Assembly: GCA_963798775.1 (NCBI GenBank)
Contig: CAWCUK010000001.1
Location: 62,001-126,000 of the forward strand
Reading direction: 5' to 3'
Source of the DNA: CAWCUK01 sp963798775
GTDB taxonomy: Bacteria; Bacteroidota; Ignavibacteria; Ignavibacteriales; Ignavibacteriaceae
DNA length: 64,000 nucleotides
Under the pieces are notes generated by a model. That model did not search any database, had not been told where the DNA came from, and saw only the letters and a list, made by a program, of their open reading frames with translations. Numbering within the stretch: position 1 is the first letter of the stretch; every line of letters begins with the position of its first letter. Of the stretch, positions 9,318 through 19,419 are shown piece by piece. Both the position numbers and the translations under genes were made by a program.

Positions 9318-9872
9318 ATGAATAATATTCTCTCATTAGGATCCGAGTTTCCGGAATTCAAAAAAATCTCAGTTGTTTCTACAGAAAAAGGAAAAGAATT
9401 CGCAGATTTAACTAACGAAGACCACAAAAAAGATGGAAAATGGATGGTAATGTTCTGGTATCCGAAAGATTTTACTTTTGTATGCCCTACAGAAATTGCC
9501 GAATTTAATAATAACTATGATGAATTTCGTGATAGAGACGCATTGTTAATAGGTGCTTCTACAGACAGTGAGTACGTGCATTTAGCTTGGAGAAAAGATC
9601 ATGAAGATCTAAAAGATCTTAAATTTCCTCTTCTTGCCGATACTTCAAAATCATTAGCTGAATCTTTAGGAATTTTGGAAGCTGATGAAAAAGTAGCCTA
9701 CAGAGTAACTTATATTGTTGATCCGCAGGGAATAATCCGCTGGGTCAGCGCAAATGATTTAAATGTAGGTAGAAATGTGAAAGAAGTTATTAGAGTTCTT
9801 GATGCTTTACAAACAGATGAACTTTGCCCATGTAATTGGGAAAAAGGACAAGATACTTTAAACGCCGCCTAA
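9318..9872 (+). CDS. ahpC: Alkyl hydroperoxide reductase C (2-Cys peroxiredoxin, AhpD-dependent type)
   Basis: Peroxiredoxin reducing H2O2, organic peroxides or peroxynitrite in the cytoplasm. The peroxidatic cysteine is Cys56 in DFTFVCPTEIAEF. The C-terminal end DELCPCNWEKG has two cysteines, Cys170 and Cys172, like the three-cysteine AhpC of mycobacteria, which is reduced by AhpD rather than by AhpF. The conserved Arg/Trp region (IIRWVSANDLNVGRN) is present. 184 aa is slightly shorter than the mycobacterial protein. Downstream ahpD supports this pairing. A hairpin terminator follows immediately, so ahpC is probably made in excess over ahpD. Confidence 0.95.
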   Translation: MNNILSLGSEFPEFKKISVVSTEKGKEFADLTNEDHKKDGKWMVMFWYPKDFTFVCPTEIAEFNNNYDEFRDRDALLIGASTDSEYVHLAWRKDHEDLKDLKFPLLADTSKSLAESLGILEADEKVAYRVTYIVDPQGIIRWVSANDLNVGRNVKEVIRVLDALQTDELCPCNWEKGQDTLNAA

Positions 9873-9877
9873 TTTAT

Positions 9878-9908
9878 AAAGGCTGTTCATTTTGAACAGC
9901 CTTTTTTT
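9878..9908 (+). terminator. Rho-independent terminator between ahpC and ahpD
   Basis: GGCTGTTCA (9881-9889) pairs with TGAACAGCC (9893-9901), extended by AAA/TTT, and is followed by seven T. It lies just after the ahpC stop and inside the presumed ahpC-ahpD unit, so partial read-through is expected if the two are cotranscribed. Confidence 0.85.
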
Positions 9909-9962
9909 GCATACCTTTACAAGGGAGAATTCATTTACGCTATTCAAATTAAAGGGAATATT

Positions 9963-10550
9963 ATGTCACTAAATGAAACCAAAGTAGATCTTTTAAAAGA
10001 TTTAGGAATTCAAGAGAATGAAGAATTTGCTTCGCTTGAAGCAATGGTAAAAGGGGAAACAAAATACATAAGAGACTTAAGAATTAATTTAAAAAATACA
10101 TTAGCCTCCGAAAATTTTAGTACTAAAGAAGCTTATTTAATTGCGTTGGCAATTTCAATAAACGAAAAAAATAAAATTTTATCGGAATCTTTTTCCAATC
10201 GTGCAAAAGTTAACGGCGCAACTGAGCAGGAAATTGCGGAGACAAACGGATGCGCGTCAATGCTAGCCGTTAATAACGTTTTTTACAGATTTAAACATTT
10301 TATAAGAAGTTCAAATGAAAAATACCAAAACCTTCCGGCCGGAATAAAAATGAATATTATGATGAATCCGGTTTTAGGAAAAGAATTTTTTGAACTTATG
10401 AGTTTAGCTGTATCGGCAGTAAACGGATGCGAATCGTGTGTAAATTCTCATGAAGAATCGGTAAGAAAATTTGGTACGAACGAAGCAAGAATTTTTGACG
10501 CGGTTAGATTAGCGGCGGTAGTAAAAGGATTGACCGTAGCTATAAATTAA
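9963..10550 (+). CDS. ahpD: Alkylhydroperoxidase AhpD (carboxymuconolactone decarboxylase fold)
   Basis: Thiol reductant protein for AhpC. The active-site motif is NGCESCVNSHEESVRKFG with Cys156 and Cys159 (CxxC) and His163. This is the AhpD/CMD signature in which the cysteine pair is deprotonated by a relay through Glu/His. 195 aa with two CMD-like halves is the full-length AhpD form (not the short single-domain AhpD-like proteins). In mycobacteria AhpD couples AhpC to dihydrolipoamide from 2-oxoacid dehydrogenases; the same coupling is inferred here. It lies 90 bp after ahpC, with an intervening terminator. Confidence 0.92.
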   Translation: MSLNETKVDLLKDLGIQENEEFASLEAMVKGETKYIRDLRINLKNTLASENFSTKEAYLIALAISINEKNKILSESFSNRAKVNGATEQEIAETNGCASMLAVNNVFYRFKHFIRSSNEKYQNLPAGIKMNIMMNPVLGKEFFELMSLAVSAVNGCESCVNSHEESVRKFGTNEARIFDAVRLAAVVKGLTVAIN

Positions 10551-10572
10551 TTTCAAGAAGAGTATAAATTAA

Positions 10573-10607
10573 AAAGGGCTGCCTTAAAATAAAGACAGCC
10601 TTTTTTT
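10573..10607 (+). terminator. Terminator after ahpD, between convergent ahpD and gltD
   Basis: GGCTGCCTT (10577-10585) pairs with AAGACAGCC (10592-10600) with one C/A mismatch, followed by seven T. Runs of A before the stem mean it may also act for gltD transcripts coming from the right. Confidence 0.75.
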
Positions 10608-10622
10608 ATCTAAACATTAAAT

Positions 10623-12083
10623 TTAGGCGGCAGCTTCATTAAAATTATTTTCTTCCAATAATTTTTTATGAACCGCCAGGGCACATTTTCTTCCTTCGGC
10701 AATTGCCCAAACTATTAAAGATTGTCCTCTTCTCATATCACCGCAAGCGAAAAATTTATCAAGATTAGTCCGGTGAGCAATTTCAGAAGTACCGAATTCC
10801 GCTTTAACATTTCCTCTTCCGTCTAATTCAAGCCCATCTTGTTTAAGCTGTTCAATCATACCTAAATGCATAGGATGAACAAACCCGGCCGCGATTAAAA
10901 CAAGATCGGCGGGAATTAAAAATTCTGTTTCGGGAAGATTTATAATCTTTCCGTTTTCAAGTTTTATTTCAACACATTTTAGATGAGTAACTTCACCATA
11001 TTCATTTCCCAGAAACTCAAGAGTATTTATGCTCCATTTTCTTTCTCCGCCTTCTTCATGACTGCTTGAAGTACGAAGCATCATTGGCCAATAAGGCCAG
11101 AGAGTATGCCCAGCCCTCTCTTCCGGAGGTTTAGGGAAAAGTTCAATTTGGGTTATAGATTTAGCTTTTTGTCTGATTGAAGTTCCGACACAATCCGAAC
11201 CAGTATCGCCGCCGCCTATAACTACAACATTTTTATCTTTTGCCGAAATTTCAATTTCAGTTTGTTCGGCGGAATTATATTTATTCTGAAGCGGAAGAAA
11301 TTCCATAGCAAAATGAATTCCTTTTAATTCTCTTCCCGGAATAGGAATATCTCGCGGCTGCTCAGAACCGCCGGCCAAAATTACCGCATCAAACTGTTCG
11401 GCCAATTCCTTAGACGAGATATCAAGGCCAACATTTACATTGGTTTTAAACACAACGCCCTCAGAAACAAGCTGATTGATTCTTCTATCGATGATATTTT
11501 TCTCAATTTTAAAATCCGGAATTCCGTAGCGTAATAATCCGCCGGGTTTACTATTTTTTTCAAACACCGTAACCGAATGGCCGACCCTAGCCAGCTGTTG
11601 CGCGGCGGCTAAACCGGCGGGTCCTGAACCGACAATCGCAACCGTTTTACCGGATAAATTCTTAGGCGGCTTCGGAATTATCCAGCCTTCGGAAAATCCT
11701 CTTTCAACAATTGTTCTTTCCATTGCTTTAATAGAAACCGGTTCTTCATTTATTCCCAAAACACAAGCGCTTTCGCAAGGAGCCGGGCATAACCGACCTG
11801 TAAACTCCGGGAAATTATTGGTTGCGTGGAGAGCTTCCAAAGCTTCTTTCCAATGTCCGCGATATACTAAATCATTCCATTCGGGGATATAATTTTGAAC
11901 GGGGCAGCCTGTATCACCATGGCAAAAAGGAACGCCGCAATCCATACAACGCGCGCCCTGAATTTTAGCTTCTTCTTCCGAAAACTCAAATTCAAATTCT
12001 TTAAAATCATTTACTCTTACCTCAACCTTAGCTTTTTTAAGCGAAGCTCTTTTATATTCCTTAAATCCTGTCGGTTTACCCAT
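10623..12083 (-). CDS. gltD: Glutamate synthase (NADPH) small subunit
   Basis: The 486-residue flavoprotein that passes electrons from NAD(P)H to GltB. Seen: an N-terminal domain with the cysteine cluster ARCMDCGVPFCHGDTGCPVQ (Cys46, 49, 54, 60) and a second group in RLCPAPCESACVL for [4Fe-4S] centres; an FAD-binding loop GSGPAGLAAAQQL (about 152-164); the NADPH-binding VVVIGGGDTGSDC; and a C-terminal FACGDMRRGQSLIVWAIAEG flavin contact. The start overlaps the end of gltB by 8 bp, so translation is coupled. All parts are intact, unlike gltB. Confidence 0.96.
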   Translation of the reverse strand: MGKPTGFKEYKRASLKKAKVEVRVNDFKEFEFEFSEEEAKIQGARCMDCGVPFCHGDTGCPVQNYIPEWNDLVYRGHWKEALEALHATNNFPEFTGRLCPAPCESACVLGINEEPVSIKAMERTIVERGFSEGWIIPKPPKNLSGKTVAIVGSGPAGLAAAQQLARVGHSVTVFEKNSKPGGLLRYGIPDFKIEKNIIDRRINQLVSEGVVFKTNVNVGLDISSKELAEQFDAVILAGGSEQPRDIPIPGRELKGIHFAMEFLPLQNKYNSAEQTEIEISAKDKNVVVIGGGDTGSDCVGTSIRQKAKSITQIELFPKPPEERAGHTLWPYWPMMLRTSSSHEEGGERKWSINTLEFLGNEYGEVTHLKCVEIKLENGKIINLPETEFLIPADLVLIAAGFVHPMHLGMIEQLKQDGLELDGRGNVKAEFGTSEIAHRTNLDKFFACGDMRRGQSLIVWAIAEGRKCALAVHKKLLEENNFNEAAA

Positions 12084-15000
12084 TTATAACCTCCGCCAAA
12101 TTAATTTGTTCATCATCCGGTGTATTTACTTTCTGAAGTTTAAGTAGCGCTTTTTTATATTCGCCCGGAATCACTTTCCAAAAATTTTCTTTTTCCATTA
12201 ACCAATTATTCAAAATATATTCCGCACGTTTAGAATTAGTATGTTCCATATGATTTTTGATCAACCTATGTACTTCATTTATATCATCTTCATTAACCAA
12301 ATATTCTACATCAACCATTTCATGATTTATGTAAACATTTAAAGTTTTTCTCGGATCCCATACATATGCTATTCCGCCGGACATTCCGGCTCCGAAATTT
12401 CTTCCGGTTTTGCCCAAAATAACAACTCGCCCGCCGGTCATATATTCGCATCCATGATCTCCCACACCCTCTACAACAGCGTTTGCGCCGGAATTTCTAA
12501 CCGCGAATCTTTCACCGGCTAAACCGTTAAAATACGCTTCACCGCTTGTTGCACCATAAAGACAAGTATTTCCTATTATAATATTTTCCGCAGGATCAAA
12601 AGAAGAATTTTCCGGAGCTTGAACAATTATTTTTCCGCCGGAAAGTCCTTTGCCGGTATAATCATTCGACTCACCGATTAATTTAAGATCAATACCTTTA
12701 GCCAGAAACGCCGCAAAACTTTGTCCTGCCGTCCCATGCATCAAAATATTTATAGTTCCGTCGGCAAGACCTTCCTCACCAAATTTAGCGGCCACTTCCC
12801 CGGAAAGCATAGTTCCGACTGTTCTATTCACATTCCTCACCCGCATTTCAATATTAACTTTTTCACCTTTATCTAACGCCGGTTTTGCCAGATTAATTAT
12901 ATCTTTATCAATTTGAAGATCAAGAGCATGATCTTGTTCTTTTGATTTGAAATAATCCGGTATCGTGAAGCGGAGTAGGTTTATATAAAGGTTTGCTTAA
13001 ATCAATTCCTCGTGCTTTCCAATGGTTAAGCGAACGCTTCGGAAATATTTTATCTGTTTGTCCGACCATTTCATTAAAAGTACGGAATCCCATTCTGGCC
13101 ATCATTTCTCGAACTTCTTCGGCGATAAAAAACATAAAATTTATTAGATATTCCGGTTTACCGTTAAACTTTTTCCTAAGCTCCGGATCTTGTGTAGCAA
13201 CGCCCACAGGGCAAGTATTTAAATGACATTTGCGCATCATTATACAACCTTGAGTAATTAAGGGAGCAGTAGCAAAACCAAATTCCTCAGCACCTAAAAG
13301 CGCGGCAACTACAACATCTCTTCCGGTTTTCATTTGTCCGTCCGCGGCAAGAAAAACTCTATCGCGCAGGCCATTTAAAACTAATGTTTGATGCGCTTCA
13401 CTGAGGCCCAGTTCCCATGGGCTACCCGCATATTGTATTGAAGTAATAGGACTTGCACCGGTTCCGCCGTCATGCCCGCTAATTAAAATATGATCCGCGT
13501 GAGCTTTAGCGACGCCAGCGGCTATAGTTCCTACACCGGCTTCCGAAACAAGTTTTACACTGATTCTGGCTTTTGGATTTATATTTTTCAAATCGAAAAT
13601 TAATTGTTTTAAATCTTCAATCGAATAAATATCATGATGCGGAGGTGGACTAATTAAAGTAACACCGGCTGTACTGTTTCTTACTTTCGCTATAATATTA
13701 TCTACTTTAAAACCCGGAAGCTGTCCGCCTTCACCGGGCTTAGCACCTTGCGCCATTTTAATCTGCAGTTCATCCGCGTTAACAAGATAATTAGCAGTTA
13801 CACCAAATCGGCCTGAAGCAACTTGTTTAATTGCCGAACGAAAACTGACACCATTAGGTAGTGTAACAAATCTTTCAGGAAGTTCTCCGCCTTCTCCTGT
13901 ATTAGATTTTCCACCAATTTTATTCATAGCGGCCGCAAGGGAAGTATGCGCTTCCCAGGAAATTGAACCGAAACTCATCGCGCCTGTTGAAAAACGTTTT
14001 ACAATTTCTTTCGCAGGTTCAACCTCATCCAAAGGAATTTCATTTCCCTTTAAATTAAGTTCAAATAAGCTGCGCAGAGTAACACGTTTTTCATTCTGGT
14101 TATTTATCAGTTCAGTATATTCTTTAAAAGTATTAAAATCCTTCTTTCTTGTGCTTTGCTGCAGTTTAGAAATAGATAATGGATTCCATAGATGCTGTTC
14201 ACCGTCTCGTCTATAATTATATAAACCGCCGACTTCAAGAATATCCGGATTATTCATTGAATCGAAAGCCGATTTGTGGCGGCGGATCGTTTCTTCTTCA
14301 AGCATCTCTAAACTTAAACCTTCAATTTTTGTAGGTGTACCCGTAAAATAGTTTTCTGTTATTTCCGTATCTAAACCTACCGCTTCAAAAATTTGCGCAC
14401 CGCAATAAGATTGTAGAGTACTTATTCCCATCTTACTAAATATTTTAAACAATCCTTTACTAACCGCTTTAACAAAATTTTTCTTTGCGGTTTTATAATC
14501 TTTTACATTAGGAAGAAATCCATTTTCGGATAAAAAAGATAGAGTTTCATACGCTAAATAAGGGTTTATAGCATTTGCGCCATAACCGCAAAGTAAAGCG
14601 AAGTGTGATACCTCTCTAGGCTCGCCGCTCTCTATAATTAAACCGGTTTTAGTTCTTAAACCCGCGCTTAATAAAGCATGATGAACCCCGGAAACAGCCA
14701 GTAAACTAGGAATAGCCGCACAATTTTCATCAACTCCTCTATCGGATAAAATTATAAGAGAAATACCACTCTTAACCGCATCAACGGCTTCGTTGCAAAT
14801 TTGATCAAGCCGCTCCCTCATATTATGGCGGACATGCGGATTAAAAATCAGCGGAATTGTTGCCGATTTAAAATGCCCTTTTGTAATATGGCGAATTTTT
14901 TCCAACTGAGAATTAGAAAGCAGAGGATGTTCTAATTCCAAACGATGCGCATGTTTAGGAGTTTCTCCCAAGAGATTTTGCTCAGGCCCTATATAAGTGG

Positions 15001-16666
15001 TTAATTCCATTACCAATTCTTCTCTAATAGAATCTACCGGAGGATTAGTAACTTGAGCGAAAAGTTGTTTAAAATATCTGAATAATAATTGAGGCCGTTC
15101 CGAAAGCACAGCTAAAGGAGCATCTGTACCCATTGATCCGATTGCTTCCTGGCCGTTTGAAGCCATCGGCAGAATAACGGTATTTAAATCTTCCTTTGTA
15201 TAACCAAAAATTCTTTGCCTTTTTAATAAGGATTTTGGATCGGCATTATAAATAAAATCCGGTGTAGGAAGATGGGCAAGATTAAGCATATTTTCGTTAA
15301 CCCACTGACGATATGGTTTACGAGTTACAATTTCGCTTTTAACTTCTTCGTCATCAACAATTCTCTGCCGCAGAAGGTCGAGAATAAACATTCGTCCCGG
15401 CTGAAGCCTTCCCTTCTTAACAACATTACCTGGTTCAACTTCTAATACTCCCGCTTCCGAAGTTAAAATTACAAGATCATCTTTAGTTACTACATAACGT
15501 GCCGGACGCAGTCCATTTCTATCAAGAGTAGCACCGATTATATTTCCATCAGTAAAAGCAACGGCAGCCGGGCCATCCCAAGGTTCCATCATTGTAGCGT
15601 GATATTCATAAAAAGCTCTTCTATCCGGATCCATAAGATCATTTTTAGACCAAGCTTCCGGAATCATCATCATCATCGCGTGGGGCAGGCTTCTGCCGCT
15701 CATTACAAGTAGTTCAAGAACAGTATCAAAAGTAGCGGAATCACTTTGACCATCCATAATAATTGGAAGCATTCTTTTCAAATCTTTACCGTAATACGGG
15801 GATTCCATAACCGCCTGGCGAGCGGCCATCCAATTTTTATTTCCTTTTAAAGTATTTATCTCACCGTTATGAGCAATCATTCTGAATGGATGAGCTAAAT
15901 CCCAAGTCGGGAAAGTATTTGTAGAGAATCGCATATGAATCATCGCTAAAGCCGAGATCATATCTTCATCCCGCAAATCCTCATAAAAATCGAGTATTTG
16001 ATTGGACAGAAGCATTCCTTTATAAATTAAAACTTTACTTGAAAAAGAAGGGACATAATATTTGCTTCTATCTAATTTTAATTCTTTTCTGATTCTATGA
16101 TCAATTATTCTTCTAATCAAATATAATTTTCTTTCAAACTCATCTTGAGTTTCTATTTTTTTATTAGCGCCGATAAAGCAATGCCGGATAAACGGCTGAG
16201 TAGCTCTCGCGCTAATTCCGGGCACAGACGCGTCAACCGGAACATCTCGCCAACCAAGAAACTTTTGATCTTCATCGATAACAATTTTTTCTATTATATT
16301 TTCTACTGATTTTCTTAGAATAGGATCTCGCGGAAGAAAAGTAACCGCCACACCGTATCGGCCTTCAGCCGGCAAAGAAATATTTTCAGCGGCAGCAGCT
16401 TTACGCATAAAAGAATCGGGCATTTGGATTAATATTCCGGCGCCGTCACCGGTTTGAGGATCAGCTCCCACAGCGCCGCGATGTTCAAGATTATTAAGAA
16501 CTTCCAAACCTTTTTCAATAATAGAACGAGATTTTCTTCCTTTAATATCCGCAATAAATCCCATACCGCAAGCGTCATGCTCAAAAGCAGGATCATACAT
16601 TCCTTGTTTTACCGGTGAGCCGGCAGCATATAGTACATCATTAAGATTATTTCGTCTGTTCGTCAT
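12076..16666 (-). CDS. gltB: Glutamate synthase large subunit, reading frame broken by one extra base
   Basis: Ammonia transfer from glutamine to 2-oxoglutarate. Reading from ATG 16666 (AAGGA ribosome site), Cys33 in HDACGMGFIADIKG becomes the N-terminal nucleophile of the class II amidotransferase after propeptide removal. The central and FMN domains follow, with the 3Fe-4S cysteines in TQGCIMMRKCHLNTCP. The frame ends prematurely at 12920 after YKPTPLHDTG. The family sequence continues one base over: after ...YKPTP, skipping the base at 12970 gives FTIPDYFKSKEQDHALDLQI and runs into the C-terminal GXGXG beta-helix domain (12076-12846: NRTVGTMLSGEV, GKGLSGGKI). The corrected product of about 1529 aa is normal for GltB. 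Either sequence error or a true lesion or shift. Confidence 0.93.
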
Positions 16667-16759
16667 GGAATTATCCTTCTAAAAAAATATAACAGAAAAA
16701 CGGAAGTTAACCGTGAAGTTGATTTTGAAGTGAATAGGCAGGCAATTTTGTCACCCAAT

Positions 16760-16794
16760 ATTCACGCGACCTTATTTTGTTAGGTCGTTTGAAT
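16760..16794 (-). promoter_or_regulatory. Hairpin in the gltB upstream region
   Basis: The 279-bp gap upstream of gltB contains a two-part inverted repeat: ATTCA..TGAAT outside and CGACCT..AGGTCG inside, with a 9-nt loop, about 95 bp before the gltB ATG. No U-tract follows it on either strand, so it is more likely an operator or leader RNA structure than a terminator. I recognise no known riboswitch or Glu/Gln-rich leader peptide here. Confidence 0.35.
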
Positions 16795-16945
16795 TGATCA
16801 ATAAATATTCTAAGGCAATATAAAATATTTCAGATGTTTTTCAAGTCGTAAAACTATTACAACCTTATAATTTTAATATTTCAAGAAAATATTTATATAG
16901 TTTTAGCGCAAACTGAATATTTATACAATAATTAGTAAATAAAGG

Positions 16946-17707
16946 TTAGATCAATCGAATATCATTTAAAAAAGGAAGACCGGATTGTATTTCTTTTACT
17001 TTTTCCAAATCTAAATCAGCACGCAAAATTTTTTCTTCATTTTCGGAGCAAGCAATAACATTCCCCATCGGATTATAAATAGAACTAAAGCCGTTGTAAA
17101 ATAATTTCGGATCGCTGCCCATACGATTAACGCCGGCAACATAGCATTGATTTTCAATCGCGCGAGCTTTTAAAAGAGCTTTCCAGTGCTCAATTCTTGT
17201 ATCCGGCCAATTTGCAATCACAATAATTAATTCAGTTCTTACTTTACCGTAAAATCTAAATAATTCAGGAAATCTTAAATCGTAACAGATAGAAAGTCCA
17301 ATATTCCAATCATCAATTTTTGTAACTACAGTTGAATTTCCTTTTTCATAATGTTTATCCTCAGTAGAATATGAAAAAGGATGAATTTTCCTATAACTTT
17401 TTACAAGTTCACCAGTTGGGTTTAGGTGGATTAAAGAATTGTATATTTTTGCATTTTCTTGTTCAATTACACCCGCAAAAACATGAACGGATTCTTTTTG
17501 GGCAATAGATGAAAAATAATTTTTACTTTCACCATTTAAAGGTTCGGCAAATTTTTCGGCCTTCATTGTAAAGCCGGTTAAGGTCATTTCGGGGAAGATT
17601 AGTACATCAACTTTATTTAAGTTTTCCGCGATTAAATAATTTAATTTTAGGATGTTGGCTTCTTTATCTTCCCAAACAGGATTATATTGAACGAGTCCTA
17701 TTTTCAT
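16946..17707 (-). CDS. Carbon-nitrogen hydrolase (nitrilase superfamily), omega-amidase-like
   Basis: 253-residue amidase of the nitrilase fold. The catalytic triad is visible: Glu40 (IFPEMTLTGF), Lys107 (SYRKIHPFSY) and Cys141 (SICYDLRFPELF). The sequence resembles YafV/Nit2-type omega-amidases, which hydrolyse 2-oxoglutaramate or 2-oxosuccinamate left by glutamine or asparagine transaminases. I chose ATG 17707, not the longer in-frame start at 17749, because GGAGAATCAGT stands directly before it and homologues begin MKIGLVQ. It lies 83 bp after cimA and may be the last gene of the ilv-leu transcript. A role as a metabolite-repair enzyme is inferred; the exact substrate is not visible. Confidence 0.85.
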   Translation of the reverse strand: MKIGLVQYNPVWEDKEANILKLNYLIAENLNKVDVLIFPEMTLTGFTMKAEKFAEPLNGESKNYFSSIAQKESVHVFAGVIEQENAKIYNSLIHLNPTGELVKSYRKIHPFSYSTEDKHYEKGNSTVVTKIDDWNIGLSICYDLRFPELFRFYGKVRTELIIVIANWPDTRIEHWKALLKARAIENQCYVAGVNRMGSDPKLFYNGFSSIYNPMGNVIACSENEEKILRADLDLEKVKEIQSGLPFLNDIRLI

Positions 17708-17790
17708 ACTGATTCTCCGCAAAGAATATAAATTTTTAGAAAATAACATAAAAAATATTAAGGAAAAAAGATCAGTATATTCGGAGAAAA

Positions 17791-19380
17791 CTAAACAGCC
17801 AGCTTCGCCTCCGCCTTTTGAAATTTGAACAACTTAAAATTAATACTATCCTTTAACGCCTGAAAACTTGCTTCAATTATATTACCCGAAACGCCGACAG
17901 TATTCCAGGTATCGGTACCGTCGCTCGATTCTATAATAACTCTTACCTTCGCGCCTGTTCCCTCTTTTTCATCAAGTACTCGCACCTTATAATCCACCAA
18001 CTTCATTAAAGCTATTTGCGGATAAAAACGAAGTAAAGCTTTTCTAAGGGCATTATCAAGAGCATTTACTGGTCCGTCACCGTCGGAAGCCGTATGTTCA
18101 ATTTCACCATCCACTTCAACTTTAAGAACAGCTTCGGCAGTTGAATGCCCGTTGTTATCGTATCCGACATTTATTTTAGAATCAACAACACTAAAGAACG
18201 GAGTAAATTCATTTAACTCGGCACGCAATAATAATTCAAAAGAAGCTTCCGCACCGTCAAACTGATATCCGCCGTACTCAAGAGATTTTATACTATTTAC
18301 AACACGCTTACTTAATTCTTTATCATCCGCTATACTAATTCCCAATTCTTTTGCTTTATAGCGGATGTTACTTTGCCCGGAAAGATCAGAAACAAGCACA
18401 CGCTGTTTATTGCCGACTACTTTTGGTTCAATATGCTCATACATTTTACTGTCTTTTAAAACAGCGCTAACGTGAATACCTCCTTTATGCGCAAAGGCAG
18501 ATTTGCCAGTAAAAGCAGCTCTTGAATTAGGAACTAAATTCATCAGTTCATATACAAAATTAGAAAGCGAGGTTAAATGAGAAAGATTATTTTTTTGATG
18601 AATTTCTTTTTTCAATTTTAGGGCGAGATTAGGAATAATACTACATAAATTGGCGTTGCCGCATCTTTCTCCAACGCCGTTTATTGTTCCCTGAACATGA
18701 ACCGCGCCAGCCTGAACAGCCGCTAAAGAATTTGCCACCGCCAATTCGGAATCGTTATGTGTATGAATACCAACGGGAATTTTAAGATTATTTTTCACAT
18801 CTTTAATAATTTCAGATATCTCATAAGGCATTGATCCGCCGTTAGTATCGCAAAGAACTATAACACTTGCACCGGCTCTCTCAGCCGATTTAAGCATTTT
18901 TAACGCATAATTTTTATCATCTTTATATCCGTCAAAAAAATGCTCGGCATCGTATACAACTCTTTTCCCGTGATTCTTCAAAAACCGGACAGAACGGTAA
19001 ATTAATTCCGCATTTTCATCTTCGGTTATACCAAGACCTTTTTGTGAGTGAAGTTTCCATGTTTTTCCAAAGATTGAGACAACCGGAGTTTCCGCTTTAA
19101 TAAGCGCTAGAAGATTCGGATCATTTTCTATATTTTCCAAACTTCGCGCAGTTGAGCCGAAAGCGGATATTTTAGCATTTTTAAGATTTAACACTTTTGC
19201 TTTTTCAAAAAATTCCTCATCTTTCGGGTTACTCCCGGGCCAGCCGCCTTCAATAATATCAATGCCAAAATCATCAAGCCGCTGTGCGATTAATAATTTA
19301 TCCTGAACCGAAAGATTTATACCTTCACCTTGAGTACCGTCACGTAAAGTTGTATCAAAAATCTCTATAAAATTTTGCAT
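17791..19380 (-). CDS. cimA: (R)-citramalate synthase
   Basis: Condenses pyruvate and acetyl-CoA to citramalate, the first step of the threonine-independent isoleucine route. HMG-CoA-lyase-like barrel: IFDTTLRDGTQGEGINLS (about 7-24, metal and pyruvate binding), IIEGGWPGSNPKDEEFF, typical of CimA and not LeuA, GIHTHNDSELAVANSLAAV with metal-binding histidines, and a C-terminal LeuA-like allosteric domain (from about 400), where isoleucine would bind. 529 aa fits the family. It follows leuD in the same direction, and LeuCD/LeuB can process citramalate onward to 2-oxobutyrate. The presence of cimA next to ilvBNC implies that isoleucine comes from pyruvate. Confidence 0.94.
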   Translation of the reverse strand: MQNFIEIFDTTLRDGTQGEGINLSVQDKLLIAQRLDDFGIDIIEGGWPGSNPKDEEFFEKAKVLNLKNAKISAFGSTARSLENIENDPNLLALIKAETPVVSIFGKTWKLHSQKGLGITEDENAELIYRSVRFLKNHGKRVVYDAEHFFDGYKDDKNYALKMLKSAERAGASVIVLCDTNGGSMPYEISEIIKDVKNNLKIPVGIHTHNDSELAVANSLAAVQAGAVHVQGTINGVGERCGNANLCSIIPNLALKLKKEIHQKNNLSHLTSLSNFVYELMNLVPNSRAAFTGKSAFAHKGGIHVSAVLKDSKMYEHIEPKVVGNKQRVLVSDLSGQSNIRYKAKELGISIADDKELSKRVVNSIKSLEYGGYQFDGAEASFELLLRAELNEFTPFFSVVDSKINVGYDNNGHSTAEAVLKVEVDGEIEHTASDGDGPVNALDNALRKALLRFYPQIALMKLVDYKVRVLDEKEGTGAKVRVIIESSDGTDTWNTVGVSGNIIEASFQALKDSINFKLFKFQKAEAKLAV

Positions 19381-19419
19381 AATTATTACCGATTTTTTTG
19401 TTTATTCATTCTTATTTAA

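Noticed and set aside
12076..12846. Independent GXGXG-domain protein downstream of gltB (stand-alone GltB C-domain as in archaea)
   Set aside because: The family sequence continues directly from the gltB frame after one base, without spacer or start signal, so it is the end of gltB.
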